Shown: in pieces, positions 1 to 6,518 of the stretch
Layout of the letters: the number at the start of each line of letters is the position of its first letter
How positions within the stretch are numbered: position 1 is the stretch's first letter
DNA from: JBHHYR01 sp046757585
Lineage (GTDB): Bacteria; Desulfobacterota; Binatia; HRBIN30
Assembly (NCBI GenBank): GCA_046757585.1
Contig: JBHHYR010000140.1
Coordinates: 1-9,979, forward strand
Direction: 5' to 3'
Length of the DNA stretch: 9,979 bases
Notes under the pieces: generated by a model
Told to the model about the DNA's origin: nothing
The model's input: only the letters and a program-made list of their open reading frames with translations
Database searches by the model: none
Made by a program: the position numbers and the translations under genes

Positions 1-220
1 CTTCCGTCGGATCGTTCGTCTTCGCTTCACGCTGCGCGGCGAGGAGGATGTACTTCTGCTTGTTCATTGCCTCTTCGAGGGCCTTGATCGACTTCTGCCG
101 CCCCACGAAGAGAGGCACCACCATGTGGGGAAACACGATGATATCCCGCAGTGGCAGCATCGGCACCCGGATGCCGCCGCCAGACCCGGGATCGTCTCGC
201 CTATCGTTGCGAAAGAGCAT
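1..220 (-). CDS. lon: Lon protease (ATP-dependent, class III AAA+), N-terminal fragment
   Basis: Only the first 73 codons are in the window; the gene runs off the left edge. The translation carries the start of the Lon N-terminal (LAN/PUA-like substrate-recognition) domain: an 18-residue polar leader, then PMLPLRDIIVFPHMVVPLFV at about residues 20-39, followed by GRQKSIKALEEAM and KYILLAAQ. This is the typical beginning of bacterial LonA. The ATPase and Ser-Lys protease domains would lie outside the window. The ATG at 218-220 is preceded on the minus strand by GGAGAGG, a good ribosome binding site. The gene follows clpX by 36 bp on the same strand, so it is probably the last gene of the tig-clpP-clpX-lon operon. 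Lon is a cytoplasmic homohexamer that degrades damaged and certain regulatory proteins. Identity rests on the N-terminal domain plus context. Confidence 0.93.
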   Translation of the reverse strand, partial: MLFRNDRRDDPGSGGGIRVPMLPLRDIIVFPHMVVPLFVGRQKSIKALEEAMNKQKYILLAAQREAKTNDPTE

Positions 221-256
221 ACCTTGTTTCCTCTCCACGCGCTTCACAGACTGGGT

Positions 257-1510
257 TTAGGCGGTTTCCGCCGCCTTCTGGTACAACACGATCGGTTGTT
301 CGCGCTTGGTGACGACTTCTTCCGAAATGAGCACTTCCTTGATTGCGGGTTGTGACGGGATTTCGTACATCACGTCCAGCATCGTGTTCTCCAAGATCGC
401 GCGTAGACCGCGCGCCCCCGACTTCCGCTTGAGCGCTTCGCGGGCGATTGCCGTGAGCGCCCCGTCGGTAAATTTGAGGTGAACGGTCTCCATTTCAAAT
501 AGCTTCTGGTACTGGCGTGTCAAGGCGTTCTTGGGCTCGCGAAGGATACGTACCAGGTCCTGCTCGGCAAGTTCTTCCAGGGTGGCGATCACCGGCAGCC
601 GGCCCACGAACTCGGGAATGAGCCCAAACTTGAGCAGGTCTTCCGTCTGCACATCGTGCAGGAGCTCGCTGACGCTGCGGGCTTCTTTGCGGCGGATATC
701 CGCTCCGAAGCCCATGCCTTTCATCCCGATTCGCCGGCGGATGAGGTCCTCTAATCCAACGAACGCCCCACCGCAGATGAACAGGATATTCGCGGTATCG
801 ACCTGCAAAAACTCCTGTTGCGGGTGCTTGCGGCCGCCCTTGGGAGGAACGCTGGCCGTCGTCCCTTCGATGATCTTCAGAAGTGCCTGCTGCACACCTT
901 CTCCGGACACATCGCGCGTAATCGACGGATTATCTCCCTTGCGCGAGATCTTGTCGATCTCGTCGATGTACACAATGCCCCGCTGCGCCTTCTCCACGTC
1001 GTAATCGGCGTTTTGCAGCAAGCTCAGAATGATATTCTCGACGTCCTCGCCAACGTAGCCCGCTTCCGTCAGGCTGGTTGCATCCGCGATCGTGAACGGA
1101 ACCTGGAGAAAGCGGGCGAGCGTCTGGGCCATCAGGGTTTTGCCCGAGCCCGTCGGACCGATCAGGAGGATGTTCGACTTTTGCAACTCCACCTCCCCGG
1201 TAACGAGCTGGGTATCAATACGCTTGTAGTGGTTGTGCACCGCAACCGCCAACACCTTCTTCGCCCGTTCCTGACCGATGACGTACTGATCGAGCACCTT
1301 CTTGATCTCGGCCGGTGTGGGTACCGCCGACGTTGACGCCAGCCCTTCCTCCTGATCGCATTCTTCCGCGATGATGTCGTTGCAGAGGTCGATGCATTCG
1401 TCGCAGATATATACCGTTGGACCAGCGATCAGCTTCCGCACTTCATCTTGGCTCTTGCCGCAGAAGGAACAGACAAGACTGCCGGTCCGGTCATCGCCAT
1501 GCTTGGCCAT
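257..1510 (-). CDS. clpX: ClpX, ATP-dependent unfoldase subunit of the ClpXP protease
   Basis: 417 aa, normal length for ClpX. An N-terminal zinc-binding domain has C14, C17, C36 and C39 (CSFC...CDEC), used for dimerisation and substrate or adaptor docking. The AAA+ module follows: Walker A GPTGSGKT at 118-125, pore loop GYVGED at 151-156, Walker B with D183-E184 (IVYIDEIDK), second pore loop RKH at 227-229, arginine-finger region GLIPEFVGR ending at R304, and sensor 2 GARGLR at 365-370. The ClpP-docking loop reads M266-G267-F268 where E. coli has IGF. The reading frame stays open much further upstream, but the ATG at 1508-1510 gives the family-typical MAKH...C-S-F-C start and has a GAGGGG ribosome binding site overlapping the clpP stop. 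It lies 8 bp after clpP, so co-transcription and probably translational coupling are expected. It is a cytoplasmic hexamer that unfolds tagged proteins and feeds them to ClpP. Confidence 0.98.
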   Translation of the reverse strand: MAKHGDDRTGSLVCSFCGKSQDEVRKLIAGPTVYICDECIDLCNDIIAEECDQEEGLASTSAVPTPAEIKKVLDQYVIGQERAKKVLAVAVHNHYKRIDTQLVTGEVELQKSNILLIGPTGSGKTLMAQTLARFLQVPFTIADATSLTEAGYVGEDVENIILSLLQNADYDVEKAQRGIVYIDEIDKISRKGDNPSITRDVSGEGVQQALLKIIEGTTASVPPKGGRKHPQQEFLQVDTANILFICGGAFVGLEDLIRRRIGMKGMGFGADIRRKEARSVSELLHDVQTEDLLKFGLIPEFVGRLPVIATLEELAEQDLVRILREPKNALTRQYQKLFEMETVHLKFTDGALTAIAREALKRKSGARGLRAILENTMLDVMYEIPSQPAIKEVLISEEVVTKREQPIVLYQKAAETA

Positions 1511-1518
1511 AACGCCCC

Positions 1519-2121
1519 TCACGCTTTCTTCGGCGGTCTGGTCGCGATCACCTCGTCGACCAGCCCATACTCTACGGCCTGCTTGCCCGTCATGAAGAGA
1601 TCGCGGTCGGTGTCCTTCTCGATCTTCTTCAGGCTCTGACCGGTGTGTTTGACGAGGATATTGTTGAGCTGCTCGCGAACACGAAGAATCTCGCGCGCGT
1701 GAATGTCGATGTCCGACGCCTGGCCTTGCATCCCACCCATGAGAAGAGGCTGGTGGATCATGATACGCGCGTGGGGCAAGGCGTATCGTTTGCCACGCGC
1801 GCCTGCCGCCAGCAGCCACGCCCCCATACTGGCTGCCTGCCCCAGGCACAATGTAGAAACCGGAGGCTTGATGTATTGCATCGTGTCGTAGATGGCGAGT
1901 CCCGCCGTAATCGAGCCACCCGGTGAGTTGATATAGAAATGAATATCCCGCTCGGGGTCCTCGGATTCGAGAAAGAGCAGCTGTGCGGTAACCAGGTTGG
2001 CGATCTCATCGGTCACCTGGGTACCGAGGAAGACGATCCGGTCCTTCAGGAGCCGTGAGTAAATGTCGTACGCCCGCTCCCCGCGGCCGGTCTGCTCCAC
2101 GACAATGGGGACAAGGGTCAT
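1519..2121 (-). CDS. clpP: ClpP, serine peptidase subunit of Clp proteases
   Basis: 200 aa, a full-length ClpP. The catalytic triad is visible: S98 in GQAASMGA, H123 in MIHQP, and D172 in the DTDRD segment. Other family landmarks are the N-terminal MTLVPIVVEQTGRGERAYDI, the oxyanion-hole segment FYINSPGGS at about 62-70, and the heptamer-handle helix around 130-160. The propeptide is very short or absent, since the recognisable mature N-terminus begins almost at the Met. There is no strong ribosome binding site close to the ATG; a GGAAGG sits about 14 nt upstream, so translation may depend on coupling to tig, which ends 36 bp upstream. Between the two genes is a small inverted repeat (atccc at 2143-2147, gggat at 2152-2156). 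ClpP forms a double heptameric barrel capped by ClpX, encoded 8 bp downstream. Confidence 0.98.
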   Translation of the reverse strand: MTLVPIVVEQTGRGERAYDIYSRLLKDRIVFLGTQVTDEIANLVTAQLLFLESEDPERDIHFYINSPGGSITAGLAIYDTMQYIKPPVSTLCLGQAASMGAWLLAAGARGKRYALPHARIMIHQPLLMGGMQGQASDIDIHAREILRVREQLNNILVKHTGQSLKKIEKDTDRDLFMTGKQAVEYGLVDEVIATRPPKKA

Positions 2122-2157
2122 CAGGCGTGCGCAATCCTTCCCATCCCGGTAGGGATT

Positions 2158-3480
2158 CTAGCCATTTTCCTCGGCCTCAGCAATGCTCAATGCTGTTTCC
2201 ACGGTCTTGACTCTCGCACGTTCCGCGACCACATCGATTGCACGTGCCTGGAGCATACGTGCGCGCAACTCCTGCCGCGCAGCCGGATCGTGATAGAGCG
2301 CACGCACGCGCTCGGCCGCCGCCCCGGCTTCTCGTGCTAGGGTCGCGATGCGTTCGTTGAGCTCCTCGTCATTCACGCGCAGCCCTTCCTGGCGCGCAAT
2401 CGCTTCCAGCAACAACGCGATCTTGACCTGCTGGTGTGCGCGTGGTGTCAATTTCTCTCGCAGGCGAGCCTTGGCCTCAGCCATATCCTTTGGGCGCTGC
2501 CACAGCTGCTGCGGCTCGCGCCACACATCCTGCATCAGCAGGTCGGTACGGCGCTGCACCATCGCCTCTGGCACCGCGATGTCGTGAGAGGCCGCGAGCT
2601 GTGCCACGAGCCGGTGGCGCATCACCTCGTCCGCCCGACGTGCAGCGTCCGCCTCAAGCCGCGCGCGTACACGTTCCCGCAACTCCGCGAGCGTCGAGCA
2701 TTCCCCGTAGTCCTTCGCGAACTCGTCGTCGAGCGGCGGCACCTCCTTCCGAGACAACGCGCGCAGATGCACATAAAACTGCACGGTCTGGCCCCCGAGG
2801 TTCGCTGTCCCCTCGCCTGACGGATATGTGATCGGGAAGTCCAGCGTACCGCTGGCCGGCGCTCCCACCAATCGCTGATCGAACTCGGGCGGAAACCCGT
2901 TAGCGCCGATTTCGACCTGACGGTTCTCACCGCGGCCCACGAGCCGCTTCCCCACACGCGCTTGGTAGTCCAGCGTCACCACGTCTCCGGCCTCGACATG
3001 CGTGCGGTCGCTGATCGGATGCAGCCGAGCAAACGACTGGCGCACCCGTTCAACGAATGCGTCCACGTCTGCCTCGGCCACCTTGGTCACCGGTCGCTCC
3101 ACCTCAAGCCCCGTGTAGTGTTCCGCAACCACCTCCGGTTTCACTTCCACCGTTGCGCTGTAGCGGAGTGCAGCGCCTGGTTGCGCCTGCTCGGTCACGA
3201 TTTCCGCTCGCCCGACCGCAACAATTTGCCGCTCCTCGATCACCGCGCTGTACGATTCCTGAATGAGTCTCTCGAACACCTCGGCGCGCAGGCGGTCACC
3301 GAACAGGCGTTCGAGCACCGAGCGCGGCACGTGTCCGGGCCGGAAGCCCCGGATCCTGGCAACGCGGCTGAACTCAGCGTAAGCTTTTTCGATTTCAGCC
3401 GACACGTCTTCCGCCGGGACTTCCACGGCGAGGCGTCGATGCACCGCATCGACCTTCTCGACATCAACTTTGAACGTCAT
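2158..3480 (-). CDS. tig: Trigger factor, ribosome-associated chaperone and peptidyl-prolyl isomerase
   Basis: 440 aa, close to the usual 430-450. The N-terminal ribosome-binding domain (about 1-115) contains the signature loop GFRPGHVP at 45-52, equivalent to E. coli GFRKGKVP, which contacts ribosomal protein L23. The FKBP-like PPIase domain covers about 155-245 (GDVVTLDYQARVGKRLVGRG...GFPPEFDQRLVGA...FPITYP). The C-terminal, mostly helical chaperone arms follow (about 250-440), rich in Arg, Ala and Glu. The C-terminal half is divergent, as is common for this protein outside model species. The ATG gives the normal MTFKVDVEKV beginning, but the best ribosome-binding match (AGGGA) lies about 14 nt away, so initiation may be weak or leader-dependent. 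It is the first protein gene of the tig-clpP-clpX-lon operon and lies 95 bp after tRNA-Leu. Confidence 0.96.
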   Translation of the reverse strand: MTFKVDVEKVDAVHRRLAVEVPAEDVSAEIEKAYAEFSRVARIRGFRPGHVPRSVLERLFGDRLRAEVFERLIQESYSAVIEERQIVAVGRAEIVTEQAQPGAALRYSATVEVKPEVVAEHYTGLEVERPVTKVAEADVDAFVERVRQSFARLHPISDRTHVEAGDVVTLDYQARVGKRLVGRGENRQVEIGANGFPPEFDQRLVGAPASGTLDFPITYPSGEGTANLGGQTVQFYVHLRALSRKEVPPLDDEFAKDYGECSTLAELRERVRARLEADAARRADEVMRHRLVAQLAASHDIAVPEAMVQRRTDLLMQDVWREPQQLWQRPKDMAEAKARLREKLTPRAHQQVKIALLLEAIARQEGLRVNDEELNERIATLAREAGAAAERVRALYHDPAARQELRARMLQARAIDVVAERARVKTVETALSIAEAEENG

Positions 3481-3504
3481 GTGCGCGTGTCCGGTCCCTG
3501 CTAA

Positions 3505-3534
3505 AGCTTAACCATACGGGCTCTGCGGATTCAA
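3505..3534 (-). promoter_or_regulatory. Possible sigma70-type promoter for tig
   Basis: On the minus strand, TTGAAT (3529-3534) is followed after 18 bp by TAAGCT (3505-3510). This would place transcription start about 18 nt before the tig ATG. The -35 element is good and the -10 poor. Read-through from the tRNA-Leu promoter is an alternative source of tig mRNA. Low confidence. Confidence 0.28.
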
Positions 3535-3575
3535 GAAATTTCGGACTGTGGAAGCTGTGGGTAGGCGCCGTAGGG

Positions 3576-3656
3576 TGCGAGAGGGGGGACTCGAACCCCC
3601 ACGGGAACCCCACTAGATCCTAAATCTAGCGCGTCTGCCAATTCCGCCACTCTCGC
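3576..3656 (-). tRNA. tRNA-Leu (anticodon UAG)
   Basis: An 81-nt class II tRNA without encoded CCA. The acceptor stem is GCGAGAG (3650-3656) paired with CTCTCGC (3577-3583), with discriminator A at 3576, as required for tRNA-Leu. The anticodon stem is CTAGA/TCTAG around loop TTTAGGA, so the anticodon is TAG (3620-3622), reading CUA and other CUN codons. The T arm is GGGGG-TTCGAGT-CCCCC (3584-3600). There is a short but paired variable arm (GGG-TT-CCC). The bases after the discriminator are CCC, not CCA, so CCA must be added after transcription. A tRNA-Leu directly upstream of tig is, from memory, a recurring arrangement in Deltaproteobacteria such as Geobacter. Confidence 0.97.
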
Positions 3657-3669
3657 GGGAACACCTGCG

Positions 3670-3699
3670 TTTGTAGCAGTTCCGCCGCAAACCTCGCAA
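3670..3699 (-). promoter_or_regulatory. Predicted sigma70-type promoter of tRNA-Leu
   Basis: On the minus strand, TTGCGA (3694-3699), an 18-bp spacer and TACAAA (3670-3675) lie just upstream of the tRNA. The expected start is near 3663, leaving a leader of about 7 nt before the mature 5' end at 3656, which is usual for tRNA genes. The same promoter could supply read-through into tig. Confidence 0.5.
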
Positions 3700-3747
3700 G
3701 GTGCGGTCGCCGTCGTACGCACGGTCTCTTCTTCGCTGCCGTGGCGT

Positions 3748-5226
3748 CTAGGACGGCCGATCGCCTCCACCGAACGCGCCGACGACTTCCACCCCCAGCC
3801 GGCCGATAATCCCCAGCATCGCCACATGCTGCTCCGGACCACCGATAACAAACGTGATGTGCGTCGCATCCGCTGGGAACTGATGCAACGCAGGGTCAAC
3901 CGAAACCCAACGACCGAGCCACACCTTGCACCATGCGTGATACGAGAAGGACCCGTCAACATAGACGGTGCCAGCCACAATGCGAGTAGGAATTCCTGCG
4001 GCACGCGCAAGCGTGGCGTAGAGAACCGCATGCTCGTTGCAGTCCCCCTCCCCCATGTCCAGCACCTGCAAGGCGTTCGGAATACTGATCGTCGGCACCT
4101 TGCGGAGATGCCCATAGACCCAGTCGTCCAACCGCATCGCAACCTGCAAAGCATCGCGGCTCCCCCCCATCACCTCACGCACGAGGGCTTGGATTCGTGG
4201 ATGGCGCACCTGCAGAAACGGCGTTGCCGCCAGGTCACCGGCATGTGCCACTTCTTCGTAGGGCAATGCATATGACCGCAGGCGGCTCAGATCAGAGCGG
4301 GTCACCGTCAGCAGCGAACCCCGGCGGACTTGCTCGTCATCGGTCGGTACCCGGTCCAAAGCGATGCCCGAGAGCCGTACCTGCAGAGACGTCCGGCGTC
4401 GCGGTTCGAGGATGGGACGGGCTACTGGAACGGCCGCACTCGCAACTAAGTCCAGGGCTGTCTGTGTCGGCCAGTCCTGACTGGTAGCTTGCTCTGCGGT
4501 CTGTCGGACCAAGACCAAGCCCATCGGCCCTTCCTCGCGAAACACGCGACCGGTCGTGCCGACCCAGGCCGTGGTGCTCAGGCCGCCGCGCAACTCCTCG
4601 CGAACGCGCCACCCGTGGACTTCGGGATTCTCACCGGGCACCGCTTCCCAGCTCCCGACGGTCAATCGGATATGCTGCTTCCCGAGCGTCGCAGGGTCAA
4701 AGACGACCGCGTCACGCTGTTGTCCAGCCTGGAGTGTGCGCGCACGGACGGAGGCCCGCAACGTCCAAGGTAAGTAGACCGGCTCCGTCACGTCAAGCAC
4801 CTGTTGTGACGTTGCCTTTCCGGTGCGGAGCGTCAGCGTCAGCTTCGCATCGTTCAACGCCGCCGTCACGTGCAGACTACCGACCCCGCTGGTCAGTTCG
4901 AACTCGACCTCGCGCAGGGTAAAATCACGCCGCAGGCGCCCCTGCATGCGCGTACGGACCGTGCGCGGCACGTTCATGACCTTGAGTCGGAGCAGGGATT
5001 CCTCTGAGAAGGCGAAACCGTCTGCAATGGGCACGAGGTTGTGGTGCGTGTAGCCGATCTTCCGCGTCCGCTGATACACCCCCATCCACTCCTCACCTAC
5101 CAGCGGCTGTTCAATTCCGGGTGCCGGCGCGGTCGTCGCATGTGTGGACACCCAGGTGCGACGGGCAAGTAACCCAAGCATTAGGAGCCAAACGGCTATC
5201 AGCCCGACCGACAGGAGACGCGACAC
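3748..5226 (-). CDS. Membrane-anchored transglutaminase-like (papain-fold) protein
   Basis: 492 aa. Residues 5-21 form a hydrophobic stretch (LSVGLIAVWLLMLGLL) followed by ARR, best read as an uncleaved signal anchor that places the rest in the periplasm. Residues about 40-330 look like a beta-rich region with no motif I recognise. The C-terminal third is a transglutaminase-core domain (Pfam Transglut_core type) with the catalytic triad in order: C396 in GEGDCNEHA, H430 in SYHAW and D444 in VSVDP. Bacterial members are usually peptidases or amide-exchange enzymes, often of unknown substrate; the reaction cannot be told from sequence. The start is GTG at 5224-5226. It is supported by AAGGGAG 6 nt upstream and by the signal anchor beginning immediately; no ATG fits as well. 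The gene is divergent from the Mut7-C gene with a very short shared region, and is followed on its own strand by tRNA-Leu. Confidence 0.86.
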   Translation of the reverse strand: MSRLLSVGLIAVWLLMLGLLARRTWVSTHATTAPAPGIEQPLVGEEWMGVYQRTRKIGYTHHNLVPIADGFAFSEESLLRLKVMNVPRTVRTRMQGRLRRDFTLREVEFELTSGVGSLHVTAALNDAKLTLTLRTGKATSQQVLDVTEPVYLPWTLRASVRARTLQAGQQRDAVVFDPATLGKQHIRLTVGSWEAVPGENPEVHGWRVREELRGGLSTTAWVGTTGRVFREEGPMGLVLVRQTAEQATSQDWPTQTALDLVASAAVPVARPILEPRRRTSLQVRLSGIALDRVPTDDEQVRRGSLLTVTRSDLSRLRSYALPYEEVAHAGDLAATPFLQVRHPRIQALVREVMGGSRDALQVAMRLDDWVYGHLRKVPTISIPNALQVLDMGEGDCNEHAVLYATLARAAGIPTRIVAGTVYVDGSFSYHAWCKVWLGRWVSVDPALHQFPADATHITFVIGGPEQHVAMLGIIGRLGVEVVGAFGGGDRPS

Positions 5227-5274
5227 GCCTTGCTCCCTTCAGCGATTCCCGACTATCTTGAAGTGGGCGATCTT

Positions 5275-5760
5275 ATGGCTGCACCCCGATTTGCCGTCGA
5301 CAAGATGCTCGGTCGCCTCGCGACGTGGCTGCGCCTGACTGGACACGACGCAACCTACGGCTCGCACCTCTCGCGGCGGACGCTCATACGTGAGGCACGG
5401 GTCGACGGACGAACCATCCTGACGCGCGATCATCGCCTGCTCCGAGAACGGAACCGTCCCCCGCTGCTGTTTATCGAAGACGACGATTTCCGGGCGCAAC
5501 TGCGACAAGTGGTCCATGCGTTCGACCTCGATCCGTTCAACCGACTCTTCACGCGCTGTGCGCGTTGCAACGTTCCCGTCGTGCCGATCAGCAAAGCTGA
5601 GGCAGCCAAGCGTGTGCCACCCTATGTGTTCACCACCCAAGCATACTTTGTACACTGTCCGCGCTGCCAGCGTATCTACTGGCCTGCCACCCATTATGAA
5701 CATGTGCGCCGGGAACTCCAGGCGATGGGATTCAAACCGCCTGCGGATGCGGGTCTCTGA
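5275..5760 (+). CDS. Mut7-C RNase domain protein (PIN-like) with zinc ribbon
   Basis: 161 aa from the ATG at 5275. The N-terminal half has the Mut7-C/PIN-like pattern: FAVDKMLGRLATWLRLTGHD with acidic D9, then ILTRDHRLL with D52, then FIEDDDFRAQLRQV. The C-terminal half carries a zinc ribbon, C95-x2-C98 and C128-x2-C131 (RCARC...HCPRC), followed by an IYWPATHYEHV segment typical of the family. These proteins are named after the C-terminus of C. elegans Mut-7 and are predicted RNases. Bacterial members have no established substrate that I know of. The frame is open back to a TTG at 5230, but the family signature begins just after the ATG, so I prefer it. The ribosome binding site (AAGTGGG, about 8 nt away) is weak. 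A loose TTGCTC-N18-TATCTT lies at 5230-5259 and would give a nearly leaderless mRNA. The gene is divergent from the transglutaminase-like gene. Confidence 0.88.
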   Translation: MAAPRFAVDKMLGRLATWLRLTGHDATYGSHLSRRTLIREARVDGRTILTRDHRLLRERNRPPLLFIEDDDFRAQLRQVVHAFDLDPFNRLFTRCARCNVPVVPISKAEAAKRVPPYVFTTQAYFVHCPRCQRIYWPATHYEHVRRELQAMGFKPPADAGL

Positions 5761-6041
5761 CTGTCCGCCGAAGCCCCCAGTTCGCCCCACCACCTGGCAA
5801 GCAATGTCAAGCTCGCGGCGCTGTCCCCGCCGGGACCCCTCGCGCACCTGCCCTCTGGCGCGATTGCAAGCCCTGGCACAGCCTCTCGCATTAGTGCCAG
5901 GCGCTGGATACCATCCACGACGCCGCTGCACGGCGTACGCGAAGGCCGTTAGAGCGGCATATGGTTTGCTCGGGGCTTATATGCGTTGGACGACCGTTGA
6001 GGCGCATCGGCTCACCGAGCGAGTCGAGCGCTGGAGGAAGA
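5761..6041. other. 281-bp intergenic stretch with an inverted repeat
   Basis: No credible gene is seen on either strand here. The open frames that cross it are antisense or out-of-frame extensions of neighbours, with no family resemblance. It contains the 8-bp inverted repeat listed separately. I could not find a convincing -35/-10 pair for the downstream gene. An AT-richer patch (gcatatgg, cttatatg) lies at about 5957-5983. Confidence 0.6.
5872..5901. repeat. Perfect 8-bp inverted repeat, 14-bp spacer
   Basis: CCTGGCAC (5872-5879) and GTGCCAGG (5894-5901) are exact reverse complements. The element lies 112 bp after the Mut7-C stop and 140 bp before the next start. No T-tract follows, so it is a poor intrinsic terminator. 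It could be an operator for a dimeric regulator or an RNA hairpin. Confidence 0.5.
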
Positions 6042-6449
6042 ATGTCTCGTTTGCACGACTGCTTGCTGGCGCACAGCGCCAGTTTCAGCACCGAGGACGA
6101 AGACCTCGACTTGCTGGTGCAGCATCCCGTAACAGGTGGCGAGCCACGCAGCAGTCAGCTGACAGGAACAAAAGCCCTCATGCTGGCAGTCTTAGAAGAC
6201 GGCATCCGGAGCTATCTTGGTAGCTCACGGATTGCCGCCAGCGAAGCTGAATTTTGGATCGGTTCGCTCCGCCGCCATTCACCATTTTCGTTCATTGTGG
6301 TGTGCGAAACGCTCGGACTCGATCCTGGTGCAGTCCGTAAGACCCTCGAGCGAATGAAACGCCAGAAGCTCTCTCCCCGTAAGGCCGTGCCGCGCGCGCG
6401 ACACAACGTACGCATCCCAGGCCGGGTATACACCCGCAGAACGAACTAA
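6042..6449 (+). CDS. Small basic conserved-looking protein of unknown function
   Basis: 135 aa. I cannot assign a function. The N-terminus (1-40) is polar and acidic (STEDEDLDLL). The central part (about 41-110) looks helical, with KALMLAVLEDGIRSYLG, a segment rich in Ala/Glu/Trp, then PFSFIVVCETLGLDPGAVRKTL. The last of these resembles a helix-turn-helix: helix, Gly/Leu/Asp-Pro turn, then a second helix with Arg and Lys. The C-terminal 28 residues are strongly basic, with many Arg and Lys, consistent with nucleic-acid binding. The frame is open back to an ATG at 5961, but the ATG at 6042 has GGAGGA just before it (6033-6038) and the upstream residues look non-coding. It faces the large secreted-protein gene convergently. 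From memory, similar short proteins with the motif CE-x-LG-x-DP occur in uncultured Deltaproteobacteria; this is unverified. Confidence 0.72.
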   Translation: MSRLHDCLLAHSASFSTEDEDLDLLVQHPVTGGEPRSSQLTGTKALMLAVLEDGIRSYLGSSRIAASEAEFWIGSLRRHSPFSFIVVCETLGLDPGAVRKTLERMKRQKLSPRKAVPRARHNVRIPGRVYTRRTN

Positions 6450-6480
6450 GAGGGGCCCGCAGGCCTTCCGCCGAACCTTT

Positions 6481-6512
6481 GCTGCAGCATGGCCAGAGGG
6501 GCCGGATGCAGC
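6481..6512. terminator. Possible bidirectional hairpin between convergent genes
   Basis: GCTGCA (6481-6486) pairs with TGCAGC (6507-6512), and inside it GGCC pairs with GGCC around a short AGAGG-type loop, with an internal mismatch. It lies exactly between the convergent stop codons at 6449 and 6519. There is no T-run on either side, so an intrinsic terminator is only a weak call. Confidence 0.3.
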
Positions 6513-6518
6513 CTGTCC

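Noticed and set aside
1511..1849. N-terminal extension of clpX overlapping clpP (open frame to 1849)
   Set aside because: The extra 113 residues lie out of frame over clpP and resemble no domain. The ATG at 1510 has a ribosome binding site and the normal ClpX N-terminus.
2962..3504. Plus-strand open frame of 180 codons opposite tig
   Set aside because: It is antisense to the well-supported trigger factor gene, and its His/Arg-rich translation has no recognisable motif.
3576..3656. tRNA-Leu as an integration site for a mobile element
   Set aside because: There is no integrase, no repeated tRNA 3' end and no compositional break nearby. The flanking genes are housekeeping or ordinary.
5873..5889. 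Sigma54-like promoter (TGGCAC ... CGCA)
   Set aside because: The GG and GC elements are separated by 11 rather than 10 bp and the -12 element is poor. TGGCAC is better explained as an arm of the inverted repeat.
5239..5931. Minus-strand open frame of 230 codons opposite the Mut7-C gene
   Set aside because: It is antisense to a recognisable gene, has no family resemblance, and has a composition typical of shadow frames in GC-rich DNA.
5516..6223. Plus-strand open frame of 235 codons across the intergenic gap
   Set aside because: It overlaps the 3' part of the Mut7-C gene and the start of the next gene in other frames. The Arg/Ser/Pro-rich translation looks like noise.
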